Of a stretch of 64,000 bases of DNA, positions 55,796 to 64,000 are shown one piece after another. The number at the start of each line of letters is the position of its first letter. Position 1 is the stretch's first letter. A program made the translations under genes and the position numbers. The DNA is from Streptomyces actuosus (GTDB lineage: Bacteria; Actinomycetota; Actinomycetes; Streptomycetales; Streptomycetaceae). The stretch lies in the NCBI RefSeq assembly GCF_016921115.1, contig NZ_JAFFZS010000003.1, forward strand, positions 186,001 to 250,000, given 5' to 3'. Under the pieces are notes generated by a model that had not been told where the DNA came from, ran no database searches, and saw only the letters and a list, made by a program, of their open reading frames with translations.

Positions 55796-56788
55796 TCACA
55801 TGCCCCAGCGCAGCGCCGGCGTCCGCACCGGCGCGTCCCACAGCCGCAGCAGCTCCTCGTCGACCTGGCACAGCGTGACCGAGGCGCCCGCCATGTCGAG
55901 CGACGTCACGTAGTTGCCGACGAGGACGCGCGCGACGGCCACGCCCCGCTCGGTCAGCACGCGCTGCACCTCGGCGCTGAATCCGTACAGCTCCAGCAGG
56001 GGCGTCGCGCCCATGCCGTTGACCAGGAGCAGTACGGGGTTGCGCGGGCTCATGTCCTCCAGGATGGTGTGCACGGAGAAGTCGGCGATCTCAGCGGACG
56101 TCATCATCGGCCGCCGCTCGCGCCCCGGCTCGCCGTGGATGCCGATCCCCAACTCCAGCTCGCCCGGCGGAAGATCGAACGTGGGGCTGCCCTTGGCCGG
56201 CGTCGTGCACGCACCGAGCGCCACCCCGAAACTGCGCGATCCGGCGTTCACCTGCCGGGCGACCGACTCCACCCGCTCCAGTGGCTGCCCCTCCTCCGCC
56301 GCCGCGCCCGCGATCTTCTCCACGAACAACGTCGCCCCGGTGCCGCGCCGCCCGGCCGTGTAGAGGCTGTCGGTGACCGCCACGTCGTCGTCGACGAGGA
56401 CCTTGGCGACCTGGATTCCCTCGTCCTCGGCCAGTTCCGCCGCCATGTCGAAGTTCAGCACGTCGCCTGTGTAGTTCTTCACGACGAACAGCACCCCGGC
56501 CCCGCTGTCCACGGCCGCCGCGGCCCGCACCATCTGGTCGGGCACCGGCGAGGTGAACACTTCACCGGGACACGCCGCCGACAGCATCCCGGGGCCCACG
56601 AAACCGCCGTGCAGCGGCTCGTGCCCCGAGCCGCCCCCGGACACCAGCGCCGCCTTGCCGGCCACGGGCGCGTCCCGTCGTACGATCACCCGTCGGTCGA
56701 CGTCGACGGTCAGCTCCGGGTGGGCGGCGGCCAGGCCCCGCAGGGCGTCGGCGACGACGGTCTCCGGGACGTTGATGAGCATCCTCAT
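55796..56788 (-). CDS. dhaK: Dihydroxyacetone kinase substrate-binding subunit DhaK
   Basis: The 330-residue protein binds dihydroxyacetone covalently through the His in LGIGIHGEPG. Other conserved parts are VSGGGSGHEPLHGGFVGPGMLSAACPGEVFTSP, VLFVVKNYTGDVLNFDMAAE and LLLVNGMGATPLLELY. GGAGG lies before the ATG at 56788. It is the first gene of dhaKLM, which feeds dihydroxyacetone into glycolysis using PTS phosphate. The isomerase gene is divergent across 432 bases. Confidence 0.96.
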   Translation of the reverse strand: MRMLINVPETVVADALRGLAAAHPELTVDVDRRVIVRRDAPVAGKAALVSGGGSGHEPLHGGFVGPGMLSAACPGEVFTSPVPDQMVRAAAAVDSGAGVLFVVKNYTGDVLNFDMAAELAEDEGIQVAKVLVDDDVAVTDSLYTAGRRGTGATLFVEKIAGAAAEEGQPLERVESVARQVNAGSRSFGVALGACTTPAKGSPTFDLPPGELELGIGIHGEPGRERRPMMTSAEIADFSVHTILEDMSPRNPVLLLVNGMGATPLLELYGFSAEVQRVLTERGVAVARVLVGNYVTSLDMAGASVTLCQVDEELLRLWDAPVRTPALRWGM

Positions 56789-57220
56789 GGGTACCTCCAA
56801 AGGAGCGGAGCAGCGACTCCCCGACCTGTGTTCCCACCGGTCGGAGCTGGTGTCTTCAGTTGGCGGCCGCGGCCGTCCGCGGCGGTCGGAAGAGTGTTCC
56901 GGCGGTACGGGCAACGGGGACGTGCCGACTTCGGTAACGGTGCGTCAGGCGGTCGTGGCTCGACGTACGTGCGGTGGCCCGGGGTCTTCTGGGGGCAGTA
57001 TCGACCTTGAGGTGGCGAAGGTCACGCGCGCGTGCCGAAGGGGGCTCCGCGTCGCGGCCGACCCGCGCCCAGGCGACCGGGCGGCGTCCCGCCGAGGGGA
57101 CGCGCGGACGCGCCGCTCACGGGGCCACTCCGTCAGGACGCCCCCGCCGGTAGACGCCCCCCGACCGCACGCCCGATCCGCCGCTCCTGCGCGGACCCGG
57201 GCGCGCGGTAGGCTCCGGAC
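56789..57220. other. 432-bp divergent region between dhaK and the RpiB-like gene
   Basis: No gene is evident. It should hold the dhaKLM promoter and, at 57209-57214, a -10 for the RpiB-like gene. No clear operator was recognised. Confidence 0.5.
57209..57214 (+). promoter_or_regulatory. -10 element for a leaderless RpiB-like transcript
   Basis: TAGGCT is followed by 6 bases and the ATG at 57221 without a ribosome binding site. Confidence 0.45.
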
Positions 57221-57685
57221 ATGCGGATCTCCGTCTACTCCGACATGGACGCACCCGTGGCCCGCGCCCTGATCGCGGAGCTGGAGCAGCGCGGCCACGA
57301 GGTGGCGGCGTACGGAGCACTGCGGCCCGGTGACGACCCGCAGTGGGCGGCCTGCTCCGCGGCGGCGGCCCGCGAGGTCGCCGCGGGCCGCGCCGACCAG
57401 GCCGTCGTGTGCTGCTGGACCGGCACCGGCGCCTCGATCGCCGCCAACAAGGTGCCCGGTGTCCGCGCGGCCCTGTGCACGGACGCCTATACGGCGGACG
57501 GGGCGCGCCGCTGGAACGACGCCAACGTACTCGCCCTGAGCCTGAGGCTGACCTCCGAGCCGCTGCTCAAGGAGATCCTCGACGCGTGGTTCGCCGGCGC
57601 GGCCGGTGACGAGGCTGACGACCGGGAGAACCTGGCCCGGGTGGCACGCCTGGACCGGGCCCGGACTCCCGCACAGGCGCCGTAG
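57221..57685 (+). CDS. RpiB/LacAB-family sugar-phosphate isomerase
   Basis: The 154-residue protein has the family core ISVYSDMDAPVARALIAELEQRGHEV, the catalytic-Cys region VVCCWTGTGASIAANKVPGVRAAL and RRWNDANVLALSLRL. RpiB interconverts ribose-5-phosphate and ribulose-5-phosphate; relatives isomerise other phosphorylated sugars and often accompany DhaKLM in erythritol or sugar-alcohol catabolism. The exact substrate is open. Confidence 0.9.
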   Translation: MRISVYSDMDAPVARALIAELEQRGHEVAAYGALRPGDDPQWAACSAAAAREVAAGRADQAVVCCWTGTGASIAANKVPGVRAALCTDAYTADGARRWNDANVLALSLRLTSEPLLKEILDAWFAGAAGDEADDRENLARVARLDRARTPAQAP

Positions 57686-57749
57686 GGACCCGCCGCCGCA
57701 CGGGCGGCGTCAGCCGGTCGACCGTAGGGATGCGCCACCTACCGCGGCA

Positions 57750-58328
57750 TCAGCCGGTCCGGTGGCCCCAGCGGGGTTCCACCACGTCCCACTCCCTGCC
57801 CCAGGCCTCGATGCGCCGCCGGTCCAGACGCCACCGCACCACGGCACCGCAGCCGAGCGCCAGACCCGCCAGGCCGAGCGCGGCGGCGCCGCCGAACAGG
57901 GCCGACTCGAGGGCGGCCTCCGCCGGGCTCGGCGGCTCGTGGGCGAGCGCCCCACGCGCGTCCAGCCACACCACGACGTGCGCGCCGGCCTTCTGCCCGG
58001 AGTCCACCAGGGCGTAGCCGGTGCGGGTGGCGCCGTCCGGCGCCGTCCAGCGCACCTTCGCCGTGACCCGGTCCCCGGAGCTGGAGTCCCCGATGGCCGG
58101 TCGCGATGAGTCGGTCACCAGGACGGCCTGGACGGGATACCGCTCGGTGCGCTGCCGGGCGAGGGCCTGGTCCGTGGCGTGTGCCGCCATCAGACCGACG
58201 AGCGTTCCGCCCACGGTGATCACCAGCCAGACGACCAGGACCACCCAGGCCTCGACGACGTCGTCGTGCCGCCGCAGCGGATTGCTGCGCCACCGCCACA
58301 GGCGTCGCTTCACACGCGTGCCGCTCAT
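57750..58328 (-). CDS. Rv1733c-like membrane protein, second copy
   Basis: The 192-residue protein has the family N-terminus WRSNPLRRHDDVVEAW, two membrane helices (about 27-48 and 137-160) around an extracytoplasmic loop, and the C-terminus REWDVVEPRWGHRTG. It is a paralogue of the 40802-41395 protein. A perfect 18-bp palindrome 103 bases upstream is a candidate dormancy-regulator site, matching the DosR control of mycobacterial Rv1733c. GAGGAGG precedes the ATG. Function is unknown. Confidence 0.88.
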   Translation of the reverse strand: MSGTRVKRRLWRWRSNPLRRHDDVVEAWVVLVVWLVITVGGTLVGLMAAHATDQALARQRTERYPVQAVLVTDSSRPAIGDSSSGDRVTAKVRWTAPDGATRTGYALVDSGQKAGAHVVVWLDARGALAHEPPSPAEAALESALFGGAAALGLAGLALGCGAVVRWRLDRRRIEAWGREWDVVEPRWGHRTG

Positions 58329-58431
58329 CGGTGCGCACCTCCTCGTCGCCGTCCGCTTCGCCTCTTCGCCTCCATGCCGCCACGATGACGGTGGGAGCCG
58401 GTCCGTCGGCAGAGGCCGACCGGCCGTGGCA

Positions 58432-58449
58432 GGGGACCGTTGGGTCCCC
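58432..58449. promoter_or_regulatory. 18-bp perfect palindrome upstream of the second Rv1733c-like gene
   Basis: GGGGACCGTTGGGTCCCC has 7-bp arms around GTTG. It is the strongest of the GGnCC-N4-GGnCC sites and lies 103 bases before the start at 58328. Confidence 0.6.
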
Positions 58450-58473
58450 TTCGAAGGCCGGCCGAGGGGCCGT

Positions 58474-58875
58474 TCAGCCCCGTAGGTCCCCGGCCGGCGC
58501 CGCGGCGCGCCCGGCCCCCGCGACAGCGAGGGTCTCCGGGAGCCGCGGCATGATGTCGAAGACGCCGTCGAGGCCCACGTGGCGCACGATGCGCAGGAAG
58601 TGGGCGTTGTCCGCGACGAGCCGCAGCCGCCCCTGGCGGGCCAGGGCCCGGTTGCGGGCACGACACAGCACCCCGAGTCCGGCGCAGTCGATGAAGGACA
58701 CCGCCCGCAGATCCAGCACGACGTCCGGTCGCGGCCCGGCGGTGAGTGTGTCGAGCCGCGCGGACAGCGGCGGCGCACTGAGCAGGTCCAGGTCGCCGCG
58801 CGGGGCCACGACCGTCGTCCCGGTGGCGGAACCCTTGCTGTCGGCCGGTGCGGGGTCGGCGGATGGTTCGGACAT
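58474..58875 (-). CDS. STAS-domain anti-sigma-factor-antagonist-like protein
   Basis: The 133-residue protein is a STAS domain (VVAPRGDLDLLSAPPLSARLDTL, VVLDLRAVSFIDCAGLGVLCRARNRAL, LRLVADNAHFLRIVRHVGLDGVFDI). In classic antagonists the loop reads DSSGL with a phosphorylated Ser; here it is DCAGL, so both serines are missing. It may bind anti-sigma factors without phospho-control or act as a sensor. It is divergent from the HTH-FMN gene across a shared region with a palindrome. Confidence 0.9.
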   Translation of the reverse strand: MSEPSADPAPADSKGSATGTTVVAPRGDLDLLSAPPLSARLDTLTAGPRPDVVLDLRAVSFIDCAGLGVLCRARNRALARQGRLRLVADNAHFLRIVRHVGLDGVFDIMPRLPETLAVAGAGRAAAPAGDLRG

Positions 58876-58911
58876 ACGGACAGACAATCGGGCTGGACGG
58901 TGCGTGCGGAA

Positions 58912-58925
58912 GGGCCGACCGGCCC
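58912..58925. promoter_or_regulatory. Palindrome in the STAS/HTH-FMN divergent promoter region
   Basis: GGGCCGACCGGCCC differs at one base from the perfect palindrome before the phosphoketolase gene. It lies 36 bases from the STAS start and 129 from the HTH gene start. Confidence 0.5.
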
Positions 58926-59054
58926 AAGCATTGCGTCCCGGCCGGGCCCAGTCTGGAGGTGCCGGACGGACACAGGGCGGCCGAGCCCTGCCGGCCCGGT
59001 TCCCCATCGCTCCGGGCCGCCGCCCGCACGGCCCGAACTCAGGAGGTGACCGCC

Positions 59055-59729
59055 ATGGCCGGACAGGCTCTGCCGAAGACGGCGAAGGAGACTCCGACCG
59101 GCGACCTGGGGCGCCGGATCGCCCTGCGGCGCGCGCAGCTGGGGCTCACCCGGGAGGAAGCGGCAGCCCGCGCCGGGATGCCCGGCTCCTACCTGCGCCA
59201 CTTGGAGGAGCACCCGGGGGCCGCGCCCGGTTCCGGCGCCCTGCGGAGGGTGGCCGCGGCGCTCCAGACCAGTCTGGCCGAGCTGATGGGCGCCGGCGCC
59301 GACCGGCCACCCGGTCCGGGCCGGGCCCTGCGCGGTGCCTCCTTCACCGAACTGGACGCCGAGGAGTGCCGTGCCCTGCTGGCCGAGCACGGCGTCGGGA
59401 GGCTTGCCCTGCTCACCGTCGAGGGCATCGTCGTCGTCCCCGTCAACTACAGCGTCGTCGACGGCGCTGTCGTCTACCGCACCGACCCGCGGGCGACACC
59501 CGCTCGGGCGGCCGGCCGCCGGGTGGCCTTCGAGGTCGACCGCATCGACGACGCCTTCAGCACCGGCTGGAGCGTCCTGGTCAGGGGACCGGCGCAGGCC
59601 GTGACCGATCCGGCCGCCGTGCGCCGGCTGGCGGACCGCGCTTCCGGCGAGCCCTGGGCCGGCGGACTGCGCCCCCTGTGGATCCGTATCGATCCCGCCG
59701 CCATCTCCGGACGTCGCATTTCGGCCTGA
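59055..59729 (+). CDS. HTH (XRE) fused to a pyridoxamine-5'-phosphate-oxidase-like FMN domain
   Basis: The 224-residue protein begins with a Cro/XRE helix-turn-helix (about 16-75: LGRRIALRRAQLGLTREEAAARAGMPGSYLRHLEE) and continues as a split-barrel flavin or F420-binding domain (about 95-222: AEECRALLAEHGVGRLALLTVEGIVVVPVNYSVVDGAVVYRT, then VAFEVDRIDDAFSTGWSVLVRGPAQAV). The fusion suggests a redox- or flavin-sensing regulator. AGGAGG precedes the ATG. The next gene encodes the same barrel without the HTH. Confidence 0.9.
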   Translation: MAGQALPKTAKETPTGDLGRRIALRRAQLGLTREEAAARAGMPGSYLRHLEEHPGAAPGSGALRRVAAALQTSLAELMGAGADRPPGPGRALRGASFTELDAEECRALLAEHGVGRLALLTVEGIVVVPVNYSVVDGAVVYRTDPRATPARAAGRRVAFEVDRIDDAFSTGWSVLVRGPAQAVTDPAAVRRLADRASGEPWAGGLRPLWIRIDPAAISGRRISA

Positions 59730-59753
59730 AAGGGTCCGTTGTCCGACTCGGCC

Positions 59754-59767
59754 GGGACTCATGGCCC
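59754..59767. promoter_or_regulatory. Candidate palindrome upstream of the FMN split-barrel gene
   Basis: GGGACTCATGGCCC has a GGGAC/GGCCC arrangement around TCAT, close to the DosR half-site GGGAC. It ends 77 bases before the ATG at 59845. Confidence 0.45.
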
Positions 59768-59844
59768 CTCCGTTCCCGGCGCTGCCCGGCGGAGGCTGGT
59801 CCGGTACCACACCGCCCATCGCATCCGGTGAAAGACGAACGCCC

Positions 59845-60279
59845 ATGTATCCCAACGACGGATTCCGCGAACTCGACCGGCAGGAGTGCCTGCGCCTGAT
59901 GGCCAAGGTCCCGGTCGGGCGGGTCGTCTTCACGCGCCAGGCCCTGCCCGCGGTGCTGCCGGTCAACTTCCGCGTCGACGCCGACGGCGCCGTCCTGCTG
60001 TGCACCTCCGCCGCCTCCGACCTGGTGCGCGCCGTCGACGGCGCCGTCGTCGCCTTCGAGGCCGACGAGATCGACAGCGCCCGGTTCAGCGGCTGGAGCG
60101 TCGTCGTCACCGGCCCCGCCGCGGTGATCACCGACCCCGCCGAGCACGAGCGCCTGGCCCGCACCGGCCCGCGCTCCTGGGCGCCGTCCCCGTGGGAGGT
60201 CTTCGTGCGCATCGAGCCCGACCTGGTGACGGGCCGGGAACTGGTCGCCGGCCACAGCCGGTACGGCCTCGATCCGTGA
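59845..60279 (+). CDS. Pyridoxamine-5'-phosphate-oxidase-like FMN/F420 split-barrel protein
   Basis: The 144-residue protein is a single split barrel: [48 protein letters not shown], then [28 protein letters not shown] and a C-terminal strand [13 protein letters not shown]. Mycobacterial relatives lie in the DosR regulon and bind F420 or FMN. It may act as a flavin-dependent reductase or ligand-binding protein. Start ATG 59845 begins just before the conserved helix. Confidence 0.9.
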   Translation: MYPNDGFRELDRQECLRLMAKVPVGRVVFTRQALPAVLPVNFRVDADGAVLLCTSAASDLVRAVDGAVVAFEADEIDSARFSGWSVVVTGPAAVITDPAEHERLARTGPRSWAPSPWEVFVRIEPDLVTGRELVAGHSRYGLDP

Positions 60280-60312
60280 CCGCCCCGGACGGCTTACCCG
60301 TTTCGGCCGGAT

Positions 60313-60326
60313 GGGCCGATCGGCCC
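60313..60326. promoter_or_regulatory. Perfect palindrome upstream of the phosphoketolase gene
   Basis: GGGCCGATCGGCCC is a perfect 14-bp palindrome ending 87 bases before the ATG at 60414. The exact sequence should be very rare by chance even at this GC content. Confidence 0.6.
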
Positions 60327-60413
60327 TGTCGGGTCCCCGGCACGGCGGACAGGGTGGTGAGGTGCGTACGGCCTGCACCGCCCCACCGCACCCGACCGGA
60401 AGGGACCCCCGAC

Positions 60414-62798
60414 ATGCCCGCCGATCCCCAGCAGGCGTCCCCTCGGCTCGACGCCGACGAACTGAGGACCCTGGACGCCCATTGGCGCGCCGCGAACTAC
60501 CTGGCCGTCGGCCAGATCTACCTCATGGCCAACCCCCTGCTGACCGAGCCGCTGCGCCCCGAGCACGTCAAACCGCGCCTGCTCGGGCACTGGGGCACGT
60601 CACCCGGCCTGAACCTCGTGTACACCCACCTCAACCGCGTCATCAGGGCCCGGGACCTGAACGCCCTGTGCATCTGGGGGCCCGGGCACGGAGGCCCCGC
60701 GGTCGTCGCCAACTCCTGGCTGGAGGGCTCGTACACCGAGACCTACCCGGACGTCACCCAGGACGCGCCCGGCATGGCCCGCCTGTTCAAGCAGTTCTCC
60801 TTCCCCGGCGGCATTCCCAGCCACGTCGCCCCCGAGACACCGGGCTCCATCCACGAGGGCGGAGAACTCGGCTACGCGCTCTCGCACGCCTACGGCGCCG
60901 CCCTGGACAACCCCGACCTGGTGGTGACCTGCGTCATCGGCGACGGCGAGGCGGAGACCGGGCCGCTGGCCGCCTCCTGGCACTCCAACAAGTTCCTCGA
61001 CCCCGTCCACGACGGAGCGGTCCTGCCGGTCCTCCACCTCAACGGCTACAAGATCGCCAACCCGACGGTACTGGCCCGCCTTCCCGAGCCGGAGCTCGAC
61101 GACCTGCTCCGGGGCTACGGCCACGACCCGATCCACGTCACCGGCGACGACCCCGCCGCCGTCCACCGCGCCATGGCCGAGGCCTTCGACACCGCCCTGG
61201 ACCGCATCGCCGCCCTGCAGCGCGCCGCACGCGAGGACAGCGCCACCGAACGCCCGCGCTGGCCCATGATCGTGCTGCGCACCCCGAAGGGCTGGACCGG
61301 CCCCGCCGAGGTCGACGGCCTGCCCGTCGCCGGCACCTGGCGCGCCCACCAGGTGCCGCTGTCCGCCGTCCGCGACAACCCCGATCATCTCCGGCAGCTG
61401 GAGGCGTGGCTGCGCTCCTACCGCCCCGAGGAACTGTTCGACGAGGACGGCCGCCCTCGGCCGGAGGTCCTCGCCTGCGTCCCCGACGGCACCCGCCGCC
61501 TGGGCTCCACCCCGCACGCCAACGGCGGCCTGCTGCTGCGCGAACTGCCCCTGCCGGACCTGGACACCTACGCCGTCCCCGTCGACAAACCCGGCGCGAC
61601 GATGCACGAACCCACCCGTGTGCTGGGCGAGTTGCTCCGGCACGTCATGCAGGCCACGGCGGACCGGCGAGACTTCCGCCTCGTCGGCCCCGACGAGACC
61701 GCCTCCAACCGGCTCCAGGCCGTGTACGAGGCCTCCGGCAAGGCCTGGCAGGCGCAGACGCTCCAGGTCGACGAACACCTCGACCGGCACGGCCGGGTCA
61801 TGGAGATCCTCTCCGAGCACACCTGCCAGGGCTGGCTGGAGGGCTACCTGCTGACGGGCCGGCACGGGCTGTTCTCCTGCTACGAGGCGTTCGTGCACAT
61901 CGTCGACTCGATGGTCAACCAGCACGTCAAGTGGCTGCGCGTCACACGCCCGATGAGCTGGCGCGCCCCCATCGCCTCCCTCAACTACCTGCTCACCTCA
62001 CACGTGTGGCGGCAGGACCACAACGGCTTCTCCCACCAGGACCCCGGCTTCGTCGACCACATCCTCAACAAGAGTCCCGAGGCCGTACGCGTCTACCTGC
62101 CGCCGGACGCCAACACCCTGCTGTCCGTGGCCGATCACGCCCTGCGCAGCCGTGACTACGTCAACGTCGTCGTCGCCGGCAAGCAGCCCTGCTTCGACTG
62201 GCTCACCATGGACCAGGCCCGCGTCCACTGCGCCCGCGGCGCCGGCGTGTGGGACTGGGCCGGCACCGAGGACGGTACCCGGGACCCCGACGTCGTCCTC
62301 GGCTGCGCCGGCGACGTGCCCACCCAGGAGGTCCTGGCCGCCGCGCAGCTGCTGCGCCGGCACCTGCCCGAGCTGGCGGTACGCGTGGTCAACGTCGTCG
62401 ACATCGCCCGCCTCATGCCCAGTGAGGAACACCCCCACGGCATGACCGACTTCGAGTACGACGGACTGTTCACCACCGACAGGCCCGTCATCTTCGCCTA
62501 CCACGGCTACCCGTGGCTGGTCCACCGGCTCGCCTACCGCCGCAGCGGTCACCGCAACCTGCACGTGCGCGGCTACAAGGAGATCGGCACCACCACCACG
62601 CCCTTCGACATGGTCGTCAAGAACGACCTCGACCGTTACCGGCTCGTGATGGACGTCATCGACCGCGTGCCGGGCCTCGCGGTGCGCGCCGCGTCCGTAC
62701 GGCAGCGGATGGAGGACGCGCGGCTGCGCCACCACGACTGGATCCGGATCCACGGCACCGACCTTCCCGAGGTCGCCGACTGGGCCTGGGACGGCTGA
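60414..62798 (+). CDS. xfp: Phosphoketolase (xylulose-5-phosphate/fructose-6-phosphate)
   Basis: The 794-residue thiamine-diphosphate enzyme cleaves xylulose-5-phosphate or fructose-6-phosphate with phosphate to acetyl-phosphate. Family landmarks are [15 protein letters not shown] near the N-terminus, [17 protein letters not shown], the ThDP-binding [33 protein letters not shown] and the C-terminal [15 protein letters not shown]. Length is standard. AAGGGACC precedes the ATG. Acetyl-phosphate formation could supply ATP when respiration fails, fitting the low-oxygen theme of neighbouring genes. Confidence 0.97.
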   Translation: MPADPQQASPRLDADELRTLDAHWRAANYLAVGQIYLMANPLLTEPLRPEHVKPRLLGHWGTSPGLNLVYTHLNRVIRARDLNALCIWGPGHGGPAVVANSWLEGSYTETYPDVTQDAPGMARLFKQFSFPGGIPSHVAPETPGSIHEGGELGYALSHAYGAALDNPDLVVTCVIGDGEAETGPLAASWHSNKFLDPVHDGAVLPVLHLNGYKIANPTVLARLPEPELDDLLRGYGHDPIHVTGDDPAAVHRAMAEAFDTALDRIAALQRAAREDSATERPRWPMIVLRTPKGWTGPAEVDGLPVAGTWRAHQVPLSAVRDNPDHLRQLEAWLRSYRPEELFDEDGRPRPEVLACVPDGTRRLGSTPHANGGLLLRELPLPDLDTYAVPVDKPGATMHEPTRVLGELLRHVMQATADRRDFRLVGPDETASNRLQAVYEASGKAWQAQTLQVDEHLDRHGRVMEILSEHTCQGWLEGYLLTGRHGLFSCYEAFVHIVDSMVNQHVKWLRVTRPMSWRAPIASLNYLLTSHVWRQDHNGFSHQDPGFVDHILNKSPEAVRVYLPPDANTLLSVADHALRSRDYVNVVVAGKQPCFDWLTMDQARVHCARGAGVWDWAGTEDGTRDPDVVLGCAGDVPTQEVLAAAQLLRRHLPELAVRVVNVVDIARLMPSEEHPHGMTDFEYDGLFTTDRPVIFAYHGYPWLVHRLAYRRSGHRNLHVRGYKEIGTTTTPFDMVVKNDLDRYRLVMDVIDRVPGLAVRAASVRQRMEDARLRHHDWIRIHGTDLPEVADWAWDG

Positions 62799-62863
62799 CA
62801 GGGGGCCCGCCGGGCCCGGCCCACGGGACGTTCGGTCCTCCGGCCGGGCCCCGCGGCCCCCTG
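62799..62863 (+). terminator. Long-range inverted repeat after the phosphoketolase gene
   Basis: CAGGGGGCC (62799-62807) pairs with GGCCCCCTG (62855-62863); the interior is also GC-rich and foldable. It begins at the stop codon and may end transcription, but it encloses the palindrome at 62825-62838. Confidence 0.45.
62825..62838. promoter_or_regulatory. Candidate palindrome upstream of the DoxX-like gene
   Basis: GGGACGTTCGGTCC fits GGnnC-N4-GGnCC loosely and lies 109 bases before the ATG at 62948. Confidence 0.35.
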
Positions 62864-62947
62864 TGGCACGACCGCCCCACGCGGGACATTGAAGGCGCAA
62901 CGACAGGCGCGACCCAGCGCCTGCCGGTCTCGGAGGGGATGAGCACC

Positions 62948-63565
62948 ATGGCAGTTCACGAACACCCGCACCGCCGCTTCGGCTTCCACTTCCGGTCCAC
63001 CGACCGGGCCGGGACCGCACCGGAGGCCGCCGGCACCGCGGAGGCGACCGCGATCCGCGCCTACGCGTTCGCCGGACTGCGTCTGCTCACCGGCTTCGTC
63101 TTCCTGTGGGCGTTCCTCGACAAGACGTTCGGCCTCGGCTACGCCACCCAGTCCGGCAAGGGATGGATCGACGGCGGCTCGCCCACCAAGGGCTTCCTCA
63201 GCCACGTCGCCGCCGGACCGATGGAGTCCACCTTCCACTCCTGGGCGGGCGCCGCCTGGGCGGACTGGCTGTTCATGCTCGGCCTGCTGGGCATCGGCGT
63301 CGCGCTCATGGCCGGCATAGCCCTGCGGCTCGCCGCCGCGGCGGGCACCGTGATGATGGCGCTGATGTGGATGGCGGAGTGGCCACCGGCCAAGCACCTG
63401 TCGGACGGCTCGCCCAGCATGTCGACGAACCCGTTCGCCGACTACCACCTCGTCTACGCCGTGGTCCTGATCGCGCTGGCCGTGGCGGGCGCGGGCGCCA
63501 CCTGGGGCCTCGGCCGCCTGTGGGCCCGGCTGCCGATCGTCGACCGCAACCGCTGGCTGCGCTGA
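62948..63565 (+). CDS. DoxX-like four-helix membrane protein
   Basis: The 205-residue protein has an N-terminal cytoplasmic segment of about 35 residues and four helices (about 42-62, 105-125, 128-148, 165-185) with FAGLRLLTGFVFLWAFLDKTFGLGY, typical of DoxX/TQO-small-subunit relatives. Such proteins take part in thiol or quinone redox at the membrane or oxidative-stress defence. ATG 62948 fits the GGAGGGG binding site better than the in-frame ATG at 62939. Function is inferred only by family. Confidence 0.82.
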   Translation: MAVHEHPHRRFGFHFRSTDRAGTAPEAAGTAEATAIRAYAFAGLRLLTGFVFLWAFLDKTFGLGYATQSGKGWIDGGSPTKGFLSHVAAGPMESTFHSWAGAAWADWLFMLGLLGIGVALMAGIALRLAAAAGTVMMALMWMAEWPPAKHLSDGSPSMSTNPFADYHLVYAVVLIALAVAGAGATWGLGRLWARLPIVDRNRWLR

Positions 63566-63576
63566 CGGCCACACCG

Positions 63577-63615
63577 GCACCGCCCGGCGCGGGAGTTCTC
63601 CCCGCCGGGCGGTGC
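63577..63615 (+). terminator. Strong terminator after the DoxX-like gene
   Basis: GCACCGCCCGGCG (63577-63589) pairs with CGCCGGGCGGTGC (63603-63615), and GGGAG/CTCCC inside extends the stem past one bulged C. There is no U-tract. Confidence 0.85.
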
Positions 63616-63744
63616 GCTGCCGTGGGCCGGGGCCCGCTGCGGCAGGGCGCACGCACGGGGGCGGACGGCGCAGGGCCCGGAGCGGGAGGGACAGGGGAAT
63701 GCGCCCTGTCATGACCTGGCGCCCGGCGCCTACGGTGGTGGCGC

Positions 63745-63756
63745 CACAGCGCTGTG
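63745..63756. promoter_or_regulatory. 12-bp perfect palindrome upstream of the last gene
   Basis: CACAGCGCTGTG is self-complementary and followed by ACACC. It lies 125 bases before the GTG at 63882 and could be an operator. Confidence 0.35.
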
Positions 63757-63881
63757 ACACCGATCCGGCAGGGCGGAGACCGACCGCCCGTACGACAGGC
63801 ACCACCCTTCCCGTGAATCCGCTCGGGCCGCGCGCCGAGAGCGTGCGGAACCGTGCACGTCGTAAGTCGCTGGAGGCTGCT

Positions 63882-64000
63882 GTGTCCCGACCCCGCGTCG
63901 CCCTGATCGCCGACCCCACCTCCCCCGAGGGGTGCAGCGCGTACCTCGCCGAAGCGGTCGCCCTGCTCACCGGTGCCCCGCCGGTCCGTATCGACTCCCG
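63882..64000 (+). CDS. Unknown protein, 5' end only
   Basis: A GTG with TGGAGG upstream opens a frame reading VSRPRVALIADPTSPEGCSAYLAEAVALLTGAPP to the window edge. About 39 codons are present. The start resembles a Rossmann-like beta-alpha unit but too little is visible to assign a family. Confidence 0.6.
   Translation, partial: MSRPRVALIADPTSPEGCSAYLAEAVALLTGAPPVRIDS

Larger units (their letters stand above)
63566..63881. other. 316-bp intergenic region with several dyads
   Basis: No gene is seen. It holds the terminator at 63577-63615, an inverted repeat GACAGGG/CCCTGTC (63690-63710) and the palindrome CACAGCGCTGTG (63745-63756). Confidence 0.65.

Overview
The window is about 64 kb of very GC-rich DNA, roughly 73% by eye, with densely packed genes, many GTG starts, ATGA/GTGA stop-start overlaps and strong GC bias at third codon positions. 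Gene content (UppP, DUF1876, DUF2180, Rv1733c-like proteins, SseB-like protein, SpoIIE-type phosphatase, GH75 chitosanase, DasR-like operator sites) points to a Streptomyces or close actinomycete chromosome, probably an accessory-rich arm region. No tRNA, rRNA, CRISPR array, prophage or intact insertion sequence was seen. About 66 genes or gene remnants are annotated; the first and last run off the window.

Layout. 1-4.6 kb: the 3' end of a nicotinate phosphoribosyltransferase, a DUF1876 protein, a 6-phosphofructokinase, an alpha/beta hydrolase and an SRPBCC protein. 4.6-10.4 kb: an OmpR-type two-component system followed by a tightly coupled operon (anchored small protein, ApbE flavin transferase, ferric-reductase-like membrane protein, NuoF-like NADH/FMN/Fe-S protein, ferredoxin). 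10.5-12.8 kb: a P1B-5-like metal ATPase ending in a hemerythrin domain. 13-16.9 kb: a NarL-type two-component system divergent from an ABC exporter, with a dyad between them. 17-21.4 kb: DUF2180, a site-2 protease with CBS domains, an SseB-like protein, a MarR regulator, a VOC protein, an ABC-permease pseudogene and an HTH protein. 21.7-25.8 kb: an SMP-30-like protein, a crcB-DUF190-crcB fluoride export operon and uppP.

25.9-30.3 kb: a leaderless GntR regulator with an asparaginase, aspartase and glutaminase, a set for Asn/Gln/Asp catabolism. 31-34.3 kb: a GT87 remnant, a D-Ala-D-Ala carboxypeptidase with a Gln-Glu repeat tail, and a short second Rho factor with a repetitive pyrimidine-rich leader. 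34.9-42.9 kb: a P450, a methyltransferase, a HutC-type GntR regulator with a DasR-like operator, two esterase-type hydrolases, an Rv1733c-like protein and a molybdopterin oxidoreductase/flavin reductase pair. 43.5-49 kb: a HemK-like methyltransferase, an anchored DUF5666-like protein, a PAS-GAF-PP2C phosphatase and two uncharacterised proteins. 49.2-54.5 kb: a dienoyl-CoA reductase with two regulatory dyads, a MITE-like repeat, a PadR regulator, surface proteins (one frameshifted) and a chitosanase. 54.7-57.7 kb: dhaKLM and an RpiB-like isomerase. 57.7-64 kb: a second Rv1733c-like protein, a STAS protein, two FMN split-barrel proteins (one fused to an HTH), a phosphoketolase, a DoxX-like membrane protein and the start of an unknown gene.

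Much of the window matches families known from the mycobacterial DosR dormancy regulon and, from memory, from the OsdR-controlled stress region of Streptomyces coelicolor: pncB, DUF1876, phosphofructokinase, Rv1733c, P-type ATPase, FMN split-barrel proteins, ferredoxin. Several of these genes carry a GGnCC-N4-GGnCC palindrome about 75-115 bases before their start, which suggests one shared hypoxia or redox regulon. The least familiar module is the 6.8-10.4 kb flavin/NADH/ferredoxin membrane system, which has ApbE but no recognisable FMN-binding target protein.
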